9,693 nucleotides of DNA from Opitutia bacterium UBA977 (GCA_002292345.1 DBBT01000096.1:1-9693), one strand, 5' to 3'; positions 1-6,634 are shown, counted from the stretch's first letter. A program made the numbers and translations. The notes: generated by a model not told the origin, from the sequence alone.

Positions 1-9
1 TTTGAGTCG

Positions 10-873
10 CTAATACACACGTATTTCGTCGAGGACTTGCTGTTTGGATTGCTGCAGGCTGGGTTGGACGATGGTGGCTGCGAGTGCTGTGGCTTCTTCG
101 CTGCGCCCGAGCTTACAGAGCACGCGCACTTTGTGGAGATCGAGGATCTGGCGGCGCAGTAAGTCATCGTTGGGGCTGTCCTTGCGGACTTTGTTCCAAT
201 GCAGCAGTGCTGCCTTCCAGTCGGGGCTGGCGAGGTCGTAGTAGGCCTCGCCGAGGCGCATTTGTGCGTTGAAGTTGTCAGGCTCTAAGCGCACCGCGGT
301 TTGGAAGGCTTTAAGCATTTCGCGGTCGAGGGCGTCGCGGCTAAAGACTGCTTGTTCGATAAATGGCTCGCGAAAAGTGTAGAGAATCTCGCCGAGTGCG
401 TAGTGGTAAGCGGGCACCTCGGGTTCGAGCGTGATGGCGTTGAGGGTGAAGGTGAGCGCCGCTTTGCCTTTGCCAGTCTCGGCGAGGTGATTGCCGATCT
501 GCTGCTTGACCACTGCGATCTGCGGATCGAGCTCGTCGGCCCTGAGGAAGGCTTTAAAGGCCTCGTCGTTTTTACCAATACGGCGGAGTAGTTTTCCGTA
601 GAGTATGAGCGCGCTGAGGTCGTCAGGGTTCTCGGCCAGATAGGTACGGTACGAGAAGATGAGTTCGTTCAAGTGGCGCTCGAGATCGTCGCCGGAATAA
701 TACTCGGGATCGGCGGCGAGCTGTTGATAGATCTTTTGCTCGCGCTGACTGATGTCGAGCAGGCGCTCGGTATCGAGGTTGGATTGCTTGGTCTGAGCGG
801 CTAAGGCACTGCTGAGCGCGAGGGCGCTAACTAAGGCGAGGACTGTGCGGAATGGATGGAGTCTGGCTGGCAT
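10..873 (-). CDS. Secreted/periplasmic TPR-repeat protein, 287 aa
   Basis: The protein opens with a classical signal peptide: basic residues R4 and R9, a hydrophobic core at about 10-22, and an ALA-A cleavage context near residues 23-26. It is therefore probably exported. The mature part is helical with tetratricopeptide-type repeats at about residues 86-119, 120-153, 154-165 (interrupted by an insertion) and 188-220, shown by recurrent A-x-L-x-P and G-x-x-L/Y spacings such as 'AVRLEPDNFNAQMRLGEAYY'. TPR repeats are protein-binding scaffolds. No catalytic motif is visible, so the specific role is unknown. The ATG is the first start in the frame: the frame stays open upstream to about 955 but holds no start codon, and the signal peptide begins right at the chosen Met. 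No Shine-Dalgarno is seen. It is last in its strand group, and an upstream promoter-like pair at 1005-1034 suggests it is transcribed separately from the HPr gene. Confidence 0.85.
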   Translation of the reverse strand: MPARLHPFRTVLALVSALALSSALAAQTKQSNLDTERLLDISQREQKIYQQLAADPEYYSGDDLERHLNELIFSYRTYLAENPDDLSALILYGKLLRRIGKNDEAFKAFLRADELDPQIAVVKQQIGNHLAETGKGKAALTFTLNAITLEPEVPAYHYALGEILYTFREPFIEQAVFSRDALDREMLKAFQTAVRLEPDNFNAQMRLGEAYYDLASPDWKAALLHWNKVRKDSPNDDLLRRQILDLHKVRVLCKLGRSEEATALAATIVQPSLQQSKQQVLDEIRVY

Positions 874-995
874 CGACTGAAGTGAGTGTGGACGTGAGGG
901 TGGCCGTGAGGGTGATTGCTGTTGGCGGCAAGTTGGCTGCGTGTCTTGTCGGTTTTAGGCAGGTCGGTGGTGCTCGGCATGGTCCGTGGGATCAT
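831..995 (-). CDS. Possible short histidine-rich leader ORF, 54 aa (speculative)
   Basis: This ATG-initiated frame lies in the predicted 5' leader of the TPR gene. It ends inside that gene, overlapping its start by 43 nt in another frame. The middle reads NHPHGHPHVHTHF (residues 27-39), a dense histidine run like metal-binding segments in metallochaperones. No signal peptide or family is recognisable, and no Shine-Dalgarno precedes it. The His run arises from three tandem 12-bp units, so it may simply be low-complexity leader DNA. The start lies about 10 nt from a -10-like box, so it would be almost leaderless. Overlap with a downstream start is typical of translational coupling or attenuation. 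I consider it more likely non-coding than coding. Confidence 0.18.
   Translation of the reverse strand: MIPRTMPSTTDLPKTDKTRSQLAANSNHPHGHPHVHTHFSRCQPDSIHSAQSSP
881..916. repeat. Three 12-bp tandem units upstream of the TPR gene
   Basis: Plus-strand units are AGTGAGTGTGGA (881-892), CGTGAGGGTGGC (893-904) and CGTGAGGGTGAT (905-916). The second and third share their first ten bases. The array begins 8 bp upstream of the TPR start codon. It could be a small slippage repeat or part of a regulatory leader. Confidence 0.7.
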
Positions 996-1004
996 TCATT
1001 TTAA

Positions 1005-1034
1005 ATATTTGTTTAGAAACCGAATTGGAGTCAA
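1005..1034 (-). promoter_or_regulatory. Candidate sigma70 promoter for the TPR gene
   Basis: Reading the minus strand, a -35 box TTGACT (1029-1034) is followed by an 18-bp spacer and a -10-like AAATAT (1005-1010). It falls just after the HPr terminator and would give a leader of about 125 nt before the TPR ATG. The -35 is good and the -10 is weak. Confidence 0.35.
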
Positions 1035-1087
1035 AGGCTAATCTGGGCTGGCGCTGGGCGGCGCCGCTGCGGCAAAGGAGGGAGCAC

Positions 1088-1118
1088 AAAAAAGCCCCGT
1101 CGACTCATTGCGCGGGGC
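1088..1118 (-). terminator. Rho-independent terminator of the HPr gene
   Basis: On the minus strand, GCCCCG (1118-1113) pairs with CGGGGC (1099-1094) to form a 6-bp GC stem with a 13-nt loop, followed at once by six T residues (1093-1088). It lies 29 bp after the HPr stop codon, the expected place. Confidence 0.75.
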
Positions 1119-1147
1119 GGTGTTAGACTGCTGAAGCGCTGGTCAAT

Positions 1148-1453
1148 TTAAGCTTCTTCGAAGCGCCGAGCGAACAGATCTTCGAGGTCGAGTAGCATCT
1201 TTTCTGCAGTATCGATTGGACCTTCGGTGCGAATAGTCAGTTTCGAGCCGTTGCCAGCCGCCAACATCATCAGCCCCATGATGCTTTTACCATTCACTTG
1301 TTCATCATCTTTATCCACCCACACATCTCCGGCATAGGTGTTGGCGATGCGCACGATCATCGCTGCCGGCCGGGCATGGATGCCCATCTTGTTCTGCACG
1401 ACAAGTTCTTTGCTGAGGGTTTGGTTGGAATCGCTGGTTTCTGGTGTGGTCAT
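1148..1453 (-). CDS. ptsH: HPr-family phosphocarrier protein, 101 aa
   Basis: HPr carries a phosphate on histidine between Enzyme I and PTS components, in the cytoplasm. In many bacteria it is also phosphorylated on serine by HprK as a regulatory signal. The active-site motif G-I-H-A-R-P-A is present with His26. The regulatory-serine motif is also intact (N-G-K-S-I-M-G-L-M, Ser57), matching Ser46 of Gram-positive HPr. The protein is longer than the usual 85-90 residues because of a polar N-terminal extension of about 12-14 residues, and no better internal start exists. It has a promoter-like pair at 1548-1577 and a terminator at 1088-1118, so it looks monocistronic. No Enzyme I, EII or hprK gene is in the window, so whether it acts in sugar uptake or only as a regulator cannot be told here. 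The family call is secure; the symbol is by family. Confidence 0.93.
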   Translation of the reverse strand: MTTPETSDSNQTLSKELVVQNKMGIHARPAAMIVRIANTYAGDVWVDKDDEQVNGKSIMGLMMLAAGNGSKLTIRTEGPIDTAEKMLLDLEDLFARRFEEA

Positions 1454-1547
1454 GTCTGAAGGTCGGCAAAAAAGCTCTCTGCGGCATTAAAAGCAAGTGG
1501 TAATCCAATTGTTCTGGAAAAACGCGGAGATCTCTTTGTCAGATAGC

Positions 1548-1577
1548 AATATAGTCGGTGACGAAAATGAGCGTCAA
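1548..1577 (-). promoter_or_regulatory. Candidate sigma70 promoter for the HPr gene
   Basis: On the minus strand, TTGACG (1577-1572) and TATATT (1553-1548) are separated by 18 bp. Both hexamers are close to consensus. Initiation would fall near 1541, giving a leader of about 88 nt. It lies in the 209-bp gap after the ABC transporter gene, so HPr need not depend on read-through. Confidence 0.5.
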
Positions 1578-1662
1578 GGGACAAAAATAAAGCGCGAATC
1601 GGTCGAAATACACTGCTGCGAGCCCTGCTGCGAGGCTCTGTGCTGTTCGGTGGGTGGTTGAT

Positions 1663-3429
1663 TCAACTATGCTCGGGGATCAAATCGCTCTGGTGATTCC
1701 AGAGCTTAGCGTACTGTCCGTCTTCGGCGAGTAGCGTTTCGTGCGTGCCTGACTCGATAATTTCCCCAGCTTCGAGGACTACGATTTTGTTGGCGCGACG
1801 CACGGTCGAGAGGCGGTGCGCGATGACGAGCACGGTGCGCTGCTCGACTAAATGATCGAGTGCCAGCTGGATTTTGCGCTCAGTGATAGTGTCGACGCTG
1901 GCAGTGGCTTCGTCGAGGATGACGAAAGGCGGGTTTTTGAGTAGCACACGGGCGATGGTGAGGCGTTGTTTCTCGCCCTGGCTGAGGCGAATGCCTTTCT
2001 CGCCGATGTTAGTGTCAAGCCGCTCGGGCAGGGCGTCGACGAACTCGTCCGCGCAAGCTTGTTCGAGGGCGTGGGCGATGTCTGCCTCACTGGCGTCGGG
2101 TTTGGCGAGTAGCAAGTTATCGCGCACGCTGCCTTCAAAGAGGAAGGGGTCCTGCGCGACATGGCCGACTGTATCGTGCAGCTCGCTGAGGGAAGTATTG
2201 CGGATGTCTACGCCGTTGAGTTTGACGCTGCCTTGGATGACGTCGTAGGTGCGCATCGCGAGATTGGCGATGGTGGACTTGCCCGCGCCGGTATGGCCGA
2301 CCAAGGCGGTGACTTGATTGGCTTCCAGAGTGAGGTTCAGATTTGAGAGCACTGCGGGCCGGCCAGGATATTCGAATTGAACGTTTTCAAAGGCGACTTG
2401 GATGGGGCCAGCTGGCAGAGGGGTGGGCTCGGTGGGCTCATCGACATCGACTGCTGCGTCGAGCACTTCGAACACGCGCTCGCCGGAGGCACGGCCGGCG
2501 GCGATCAGGTGGTTTAGGCCGTGCAGCTGTGCGATCGGCAAATACAGCATGTTGGCGTAGAGAAAGAACGCGAGGAGCTTGCCCATGCTGAAATCGCTAG
2601 CACCATTGAGCACCAGATAGCCACCAACGCCGACGATGCTGAGAAAGCCGAGCTTGGTGGCGAGCGTGGTGGCTGGGCTGTAGAGCGACCAGCGGAACAT
2701 GGCTTTGAGGGTCTTGGACTTGAGGTCTTCGGCGCAGTGCTCGAAGCGGGCGGACTCGCGCTTTTGTAAGCCAAAGGTCTGGATCAGCCGATTGCCCTGG
2801 ATGTCTTCGACCAGCAGGCTGTTGAGCTCGCCCGAGCTTTCCCGCACGCCCTTCCAGACCACGCGGGAGCGTTTTGAGTAGAGCATGCCGCAGATCATTA
2901 GAATCGGTACGGGCAAAAAGACGCACCAAGCGAGCAACGGCTGCATGATGAATAGCACGGTAGTAATGCCGACGATCTTGAGGATGGCGCCAGTGCCTTG
3001 CTCGGTGCCGTCGAGCAGTGCGCGTTCGACGGCGGAGACGTCTTCGATCACGCGCGAGGAAATTTCGCCGCTCTTACGTTGATCATAAAAGGAGACCGGC
3101 AGGCGCAGGAGCTTTGAGTGTAGGTCGCGGCGCATTTCAAGCAGCACTTGCTGCTCCAGCGTGTTATTGACCCGGATGCGTAGGCTATTGAAGATTTCAC
3201 TGCCAACGTAGAGGCAGGCGATGATGCCAACGCCCCAGAACAGCCCAGTCAGCGCTCCGGTGGTTTCGATGTCGTCGAGGATGACCTTGATCGCATAGGG
3301 CACGGCGATTTCCATTAGGGTCATGCCGGCGGCAAGCCCGATGGTGAGCCAGAATAGACGCTTGTAGCGAAATAGGTATGCGGACACCCGCAGGATGGTG
3401 TTTTGTTTGGTGGGCTTAGTATTTTTCAC
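1663..3429 (-). CDS. ABC exporter, fused membrane and ATPase domains (MsbA/LmrA type), 588 aa
   Basis: A half-transporter expected to work as a homodimer in the inner membrane, exporting lipid or hydrophobic/peptide substrates driven by ATP. Residues are numbered from the longest frame, which begins at TTG 3534. The transmembrane domain spans about 60-345 with hydrophobic segments near 60-82, 98-118, 187-218 and 293-330. The ATPase domain spans about 378-612. Walker A is GHTGAGKST (413-421), the Q-loop is Q461, the signature is LSQGE (517-521, varying from LSGGQ), Walker B is VILDE (538-542), and the H-loop is H573. All catalytic residues are present. I place the start at GTG 3429: the 35 residues upstream are basic, unlike the family, and begin at a TTG, whereas 588 aa is the normal family length. 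No Shine-Dalgarno is seen at either start. The substrate is unknown; no lipid A or peptide gene lies beside it. The gene diverges from the RRM gene. Confidence 0.92.
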   Translation of the reverse strand: MKNTKPTKQNTILRVSAYLFRYKRLFWLTIGLAAGMTLMEIAVPYAIKVILDDIETTGALTGLFWGVGIIACLYVGSEIFNSLRIRVNNTLEQQVLLEMRRDLHSKLLRLPVSFYDQRKSGEISSRVIEDVSAVERALLDGTEQGTGAILKIVGITTVLFIMQPLLAWCVFLPVPILMICGMLYSKRSRVVWKGVRESSGELNSLLVEDIQGNRLIQTFGLQKRESARFEHCAEDLKSKTLKAMFRWSLYSPATTLATKLGFLSIVGVGGYLVLNGASDFSMGKLLAFFLYANMLYLPIAQLHGLNHLIAAGRASGERVFEVLDAAVDVDEPTEPTPLPAGPIQVAFENVQFEYPGRPAVLSNLNLTLEANQVTALVGHTGAGKSTIANLAMRTYDVIQGSVKLNGVDIRNTSLSELHDTVGHVAQDPFLFEGSVRDNLLLAKPDASEADIAHALEQACADEFVDALPERLDTNIGEKGIRLSQGEKQRLTIARVLLKNPPFVILDEATASVDTITERKIQLALDHLVEQRTVLVIAHRLSTVRRANKIVVLEAGEIIESGTHETLLAEDGQYAKLWNHQSDLIPEHS

Positions 3430-3580
3430 GGAAAAAAGGGAAGTGGAGTGACGAAATCCTTGGCGGCGGTAATTAGCAAATCCGAATCGTTTTAAAATAG
3501 GGTTGTGTCTTGCGCCAGTTATGCACTTTTTCAATCGGTATTCGGGGATCGCCCAATATACAACTGCAACTTATAACGAT

Positions 3581-3596
3581 TAATTTTATAAAATTA
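3581..3596. promoter_or_regulatory. Perfect 16-bp AT palindrome abutting the RRM gene start
   Basis: TAATTTTATAAAATTA is its own reverse complement; its last base is the A of the RRM ATG. It follows a TATAAC box at 3572-3577 that could serve as a -10, although no good -35 lies at the usual distance. It may be an operator or a 5' RNA element; the symmetry is certain and the function is inferred. Confidence 0.4.
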
Positions 3597-3862
3597 TGTC
3601 TATACGACTTTACATAGGAAATCTTTCTTTCGATGCCACCGGTGATGATCTGCGTGAGATCTTCGCAAACTGCGGTGAGGTTGAAGAAGCAATCATCGTG
3701 ACTCGCCCTGGTGGCGGTCGCCCTCGTGGCTTTGGCTTCGTCACTATGGAAGACTCGGAAGGTGCTGATGAAGCGATTCGTCAATTGGATGGTCAGGAAT
3801 TTGCGGGCCGTAAGTTAACGGTCAACGTCGCTAAAGAGCGTGAGCGACGGGACGAGGACTAG
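3596..3862 (+). CDS. Small single-RRM RNA-binding protein, 88 aa
   Basis: A glycine-poor single RNA-recognition-motif protein of the type found in cyanobacteria, Verrucomicrobiota and other bacteria, where such proteins are thought to act as RNA chaperones or regulators, often in the cold. RNP2 is LYIGNL (5-10) and RNP1 is RGFGFVTM (44-51), with the expected aromatic residues Y6, F46 and F48 for base stacking. The fold fills residues 1-80 and a charged tail ERERRDED ends the protein. It has no second RRM and no long Gly-rich tail. The ATG has no Shine-Dalgarno; the upstream 60 bp are strongly AT-rich. It stands alone, divergent from the ABC exporter and convergent with tmk. Target RNAs cannot be inferred. 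Confidence 0.93.
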   Translation: MSIRLYIGNLSFDATGDDLREIFANCGEVEEAIIVTRPGGGRPRGFGFVTMEDSEGADEAIRQLDGQEFAGRKLTVNVAKERERRDED

Positions 3863-3909
3863 AGCGTCGATTTTTGGACGGTCTAAAGCCGGCGTGTTAT
3901 GTATTTACA

Positions 3910-3926
3910 GAGCGCACAGAGCGCTC
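3910..3926. terminator. Hairpin between convergent RRM and tmk genes
   Basis: GAGCGC (3910-3915) pairs with GCGCTC (3921-3926) across a 5-nt loop. It sits in the 71-bp gap between two convergent genes, where a bidirectional terminator is expected. Neither side has a true T-run (the minus-strand side reads TGTAAATACAT), so an intrinsic terminator is uncertain. Confidence 0.35.
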
Positions 3927-3933
3927 GGTGGCG

Positions 3934-4563
3934 TCATAGCAGCCGTGGTTGCACCGCTGCCCATATCTGTTGTTCTAGCACCTCGACTGAGGCACTGCCG
4001 TCGAGCACCAGGAAGCGCTCAGGCTCTGACTCGGCGAGTTTGAGATAGCCGGCCCGCACCGCTTGGAAAAATTCGATGGCTTCTTGCTCGATGCGATCGA
4101 GTTGACCATCGCAGCGCGCGTGCACCCGAGCCATGCCCACTTCGGGGGACAGATCGATGAGGATGGTCAGATCCGGTCGTGCTTCGCCGACGGCAAAGCG
4201 GTTGATCGCTGCTACGGCCTGGCTGTCAATATTTCGGGCGACGCCTTGGTAGACTGTGGTGGAGTCCATAAACCGGTCGCAAAGCACAATCTCGCCTTTA
4301 GCGATCGCGGGCAGGATACGCTCGCGGGTTAACTGCGCGCGGCTGGCAGTGAACAGCAGCAGTTCCGTTTCGGGCGCCATGTCTACGCCGGCTTCGTCGT
4401 GTTGGAGCAAGTTACGCACGGCTTCGCCTAGCGGCGTGCCGCCGGGTTCACGAGTTTGCAGCACCTGCTGGCCTTGGTCCTGTAGGCGAGCGGCCAGGGC
4501 GTTGATCTGGGTGGATTTCCCGCAGCCTTCGGTGCCTTCGAATGTAATAAAAAGTCCAGCCAT
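3934..4563 (-). CDS. tmk: Thymidylate kinase (dTMP kinase), 209 aa
   Basis: Catalyses ATP-dependent phosphorylation of dTMP to dTDP in the cytoplasm, the step common to de novo and salvage dTTP synthesis. The P-loop is GTEGCGKST (10-18). The REPGGT motif (38-43) and the Asp-Arg pair D96-R97 of the dTMP site are present. The lid carries the DRIE motif (156-159), with basic residues as in the E. coli-type enzyme. Length matches the family (about 205-215 aa). The ATG starts 6 bp after the stop of the PfkB gene, with no separate promoter or Shine-Dalgarno, so the pair is almost certainly co-transcribed and tmk translation is probably coupled. In many bacteria tmk is followed by holB; here it ends the operon. 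Confidence 0.96.
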   Translation of the reverse strand: MAGLFITFEGTEGCGKSTQINALAARLQDQGQQVLQTREPGGTPLGEAVRNLLQHDEAGVDMAPETELLLFTASRAQLTRERILPAIAKGEIVLCDRFMDSTTVYQGVARNIDSQAVAAINRFAVGEARPDLTILIDLSPEVGMARVHARCDGQLDRIEQEAIEFFQAVRAGYLKLAESEPERFLVLDGSASVEVLEQQIWAAVQPRLL

Positions 4564-4569
4564 GTAGGG

Positions 4570-5679
4570 TTACCAATTAGCGATAAATTCGGCGAGCTCA
4601 TCGAGTGATGGGCTCACGGCGGTGCGGACGTAAAAGCCAGAGGTGGCCGCGGCGAGGGTCAGTGCGGCGACTGGAGACAGTCCGATCAGGCGGCCAGTGA
4701 CGAACCCTGAGTTAAAGTGGTCACCCGCGCCAGTCGTGATCTTTGGCTTCTCGCAGAAAGGCCCTTTGACGTAGGCGGTGCCCTCTGGTGTCGCGCAAGC
4801 AGCATCGTGCGTTGGATGCACGACGAGCGTGTCGAGCTTGAGCGCCTCGCGAATACGTGCGGCCAGCACTTGCAGGTTGTCCGGGGTGTTTTCGATTGGC
4901 TCAAAACCTAGCAGTGCGTCGACTTGCTCGGCTTCGCGGAGATTGAGTCCGAGGATGACCTTACCAAAGGCTTCGAACTTGCCGAAAATATTTAACACTT
5001 CGAGCAGATCTTCTTTTGAGCGTTTTTCGGGGTCAGCGAGGTCGAAGAAAAAGATGCGCTCCTTGTTCTCAGGCATCGTCGGCAGGAGGCGTTCTAGGAA
5101 GTCGTTGAAGACATCGGAGAGGTAAGGAATCATGGTCCAGTTGACCATTGCGATGAGATCGGCCTCCGCAAAGCTGTTACTTAATTCATCTGCGCCCATT
5201 ATGTTGACGATGTGCTGGTAGTCGATCTCTTCGAGGCTGCTCATCGAGCCGAGCATGATCTTGCCATCAGAAAATTCCGCAGCGTGGGTGATGCCGGGAT
5301 CTGCGATAGATACGGCGTTGGTCTGTTGCGCGAATTCAGTAAAGACGGGGTGGATGGTGCTCTTGCCGAGCGCGCCGAGGTAGCGCACTTGCACGCCATG
5401 GGCGCATTGTGCGCTGGCCATGATCGGGCCGTTGCCACCGAGTTTTTCGAGAATTTGGGCGAGCTCAATATTGGCACTTTTGCCGGCTGCGGAGCTGATC
5501 CGTGCGCCAAACTCGGCGATGGTCGCAATCGCGGTGAACTGATCGCCGGGGCCGGAGCGTTGATCGACCGGGTGCACGATCTTATCGACGAAGCCGTCGA
5601 TGCCGATCAGCGCCTTTTTCGAGCTCGCGCTGTGGGCGTTGGCTTTGAGTTCTTGCAGAGTGAGTGTTTTGCTATCCAT
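4570..5679 (-). CDS. PfkB-family carbohydrate/nucleoside kinase, 369 aa
   Basis: A ribokinase-like kinase transferring phosphate from ATP to a sugar or nucleoside hydroxyl, presumably cytoplasmic. The early GGNGP (81-85) fits the substrate-side Gly-Gly region. NLRE (246-249) matches the NxxE metal-binding motif. TTGAGDHFNSGF (315-326) is the PfkB signature with catalytic base Asp320 and its anion-hole glycines. It is longer than typical ribokinases (about 300 aa); extra length lies in the N-terminal half, including a segment around 140-210 that may be a lid or dimerisation insert. I cannot assign the substrate. The partner gene tmk makes a nucleoside or nucleotide-related substrate thinkable, but this is only context. 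The ATG is the only Met near the N-terminus. It is preceded by a promoter so close that the mRNA may be leaderless. Confidence 0.9.
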   Translation of the reverse strand: MDSKTLTLQELKANAHSASSKKALIGIDGFVDKIVHPVDQRSGPGDQFTAIATIAEFGARISSAAGKSANIELAQILEKLGGNGPIMASAQCAHGVQVRYLGALGKSTIHPVFTEFAQQTNAVSIADPGITHAAEFSDGKIMLGSMSSLEEIDYQHIVNIMGADELSNSFAEADLIAMVNWTMIPYLSDVFNDFLERLLPTMPENKERIFFFDLADPEKRSKEDLLEVLNIFGKFEAFGKVILGLNLREAEQVDALLGFEPIENTPDNLQVLAARIREALKLDTLVVHPTHDAACATPEGTAYVKGPFCEKPKITTGAGDHFNSGFVTGRLIGLSPVAALTLAAATSGFYVRTAVSPSLDELAEFIANW

Positions 5680-5683
5680 TAAT

Positions 5684-5713
5684 ATTATCTTTGAGTGAAT
5701 GATTGATGGTCAA
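5684..5713 (-). promoter_or_regulatory. Candidate promoter of the pfkB-tmk operon, possibly leaderless
   Basis: On the minus strand, TTGACC (5713-5708) and GATAAT (5689-5684) are 18 bp apart, a good sigma70 match. Only 4 bp separate the -10 from the pfkB ATG (5679), so transcription would begin at or just inside the start codon. The spacer contains one copy of the repeated TGAGTGAA motif. Confidence 0.5.
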
Positions 5714-5766
5714 TGTGTAGGCCGCTGTTTCTCTGCGGGCAAATCAAATTCTGAGTGAACGATTAA
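5692..5766. repeat. Direct repeat pair TGAGTGAAyGATTrA, spaced 60 bp
   Basis: Copy 1 (5692-5706) and copy 2 (5752-5766) match at 13 of 15 positions and are offset by exactly 60 bp. Copy 1 falls in the spacer of the predicted pfkB promoter. This is the layout of a two-site operator, but no binding protein is known. Confidence 0.4.
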
Positions 5767-5817
5767 AAGGTTTTTTCAGAGAATTAGGTTTTATGCTGGC
5801 AGGGATTTGAACGCCTG

Positions 5818-5847
5818 TTGTTAATAAGAGTCTATTCATCCTATACC
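5818..5847 (+). promoter_or_regulatory. Candidate promoter for the ExbB/ExbD/TolA operon
   Basis: TTGTTA (5818-5823) and TATACC (5842-5847) lie 18 bp apart, with the ATG 18 bp further on. This would give a short leader of about 12 nt. Confidence 0.4.
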
Positions 5848-5865
5848 TCTACGCACTTATAGAAA

Positions 5866-6600
5866 ATGAGCTTACCCACTATATTTGATTCACTGCTGTT
5901 GCAGGCCGCTGGCGGCGCCAATGTTTTTACCTATTTCGGCCAGTCGAATTTTGCTGGCAAAGTCGTGGTGCTGGTGCTGATGGTCTGCAGCATTATCGCG
6001 TGGTCAGTCCTGTTTGGAAAGTATATGGACCTGTCCCGCTTGCGCTCCCAAAATAAGCGCTATGAGCGTCTTTTGAGTAAAGAGTCGCACTTGCTCGACC
6101 TGCCTCCAGAGCGGCCAGGTAAGGGTGCAGGGCCATACTACAATGTCGTGCGCGACGCGCTGGAAGCATTTTTCCGCTACGGTGGCAATTTGGTCGATAC
6201 TGATACGCATCGCGCGACTTTGCGCATGGGGCATGTTGAAAATGCGATTCAACGTGGGCTGGCTGAACAGATTATCCGCTACGAAAGCAAGATGGTGCTG
6301 CTTGGCTCGATCGTGACCGGCGCACCGTTTCTCGGCTTGCTCGGCACGGTGTGGGGGGTGATGGATGCCTTCGGCGGCATGGCCGGGGCGGGGTCGGCCA
6401 GTTTGCAGAGCCTTGCTCCCGGTGTCTCTGGCGCGTTGTTGACTACTGTGGCCGGTCTGTTGGTCGCGATTCCTTCGGTGTTCGGCTACAACTATTTGTT
6501 GCTACAAACCAAGATCTCAGTGGTTGAACTGGAGAATTTCTCTAGCACCGTGGCCGATCGTATCGAGCTCGAAGCGCAGGCCGCCGCGACCAACGCGTAG
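5866..6600 (+). CDS. MotA/TolQ/ExbB-family proton channel protein, 244 aa
   Basis: Inner-membrane channel subunit that, with an ExbD/TolR partner, converts proton-motive force into work on the envelope through a TonB/TolA protein. Three membrane segments are visible at about 31-50, 143-165 and 188-210, with a large cytoplasmic loop between the first two, as in the family. The conserved core motif GAPFLGLLGTVWGVMDAF (152-169) and the third-helix stretch LLTTVAGLLVAIPSVF (191-206) carry the threonines that line the channel in TolQ/ExbB (T161 and T193/T194). The length is normal. The next genes are an ExbD/TolR and a TolA/TonB protein, so it is a complete energiser unit. Whether it serves TonB receptors or Tol-Pal cannot be settled from this subunit. 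The start lacks a Shine-Dalgarno. Confidence 0.93.
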   Translation: MSLPTIFDSLLLQAAGGANVFTYFGQSNFAGKVVVLVLMVCSIIAWSVLFGKYMDLSRLRSQNKRYERLLSKESHLLDLPPERPGKGAGPYYNVVRDALEAFFRYGGNLVDTDTHRATLRMGHVENAIQRGLAEQIIRYESKMVLLGSIVTGAPFLGLLGTVWGVMDAFGGMAGAGSASLQSLAPGVSGALLTTVAGLLVAIPSVFGYNYLLLQTKISVVELENFSSTVADRIELEAQAAATNA

Positions 6601-6634
6601 GTCTGCGTGGTCCTAATTTTTAATTGATCAAATA

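Noticed and set aside
301..591. Plus-strand open frame opposite the TPR gene
   Set aside because: It is a shadow frame of the TPR coding sequence; no domain or start signal supports it.
1620..1640. GAGCC/GGCTC inverted repeat after the ABC gene as a terminator
   Set aside because: The stem is 5 bp and the minus-strand side is not followed by a T-run; no terminator is called.
1874..2248. Plus-strand frame opposite the ABC ATPase domain
   Set aside because: Low-complexity Ser/Arg composition typical of an antisense shadow; the ABC motifs on the other strand are intact.
3473..3784. Minus-strand frame across the RRM gene and its upstream region
   Set aside because: It overlaps a clear RRM protein in the opposite direction and has no recognisable feature.
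5212..5682. Long plus-strand open frame of 156 codons opposite pfkB
   Set aside because: It mirrors the coding bias of the PfkB gene; the minus-strand protein has complete catalytic motifs, while the mirror has none.
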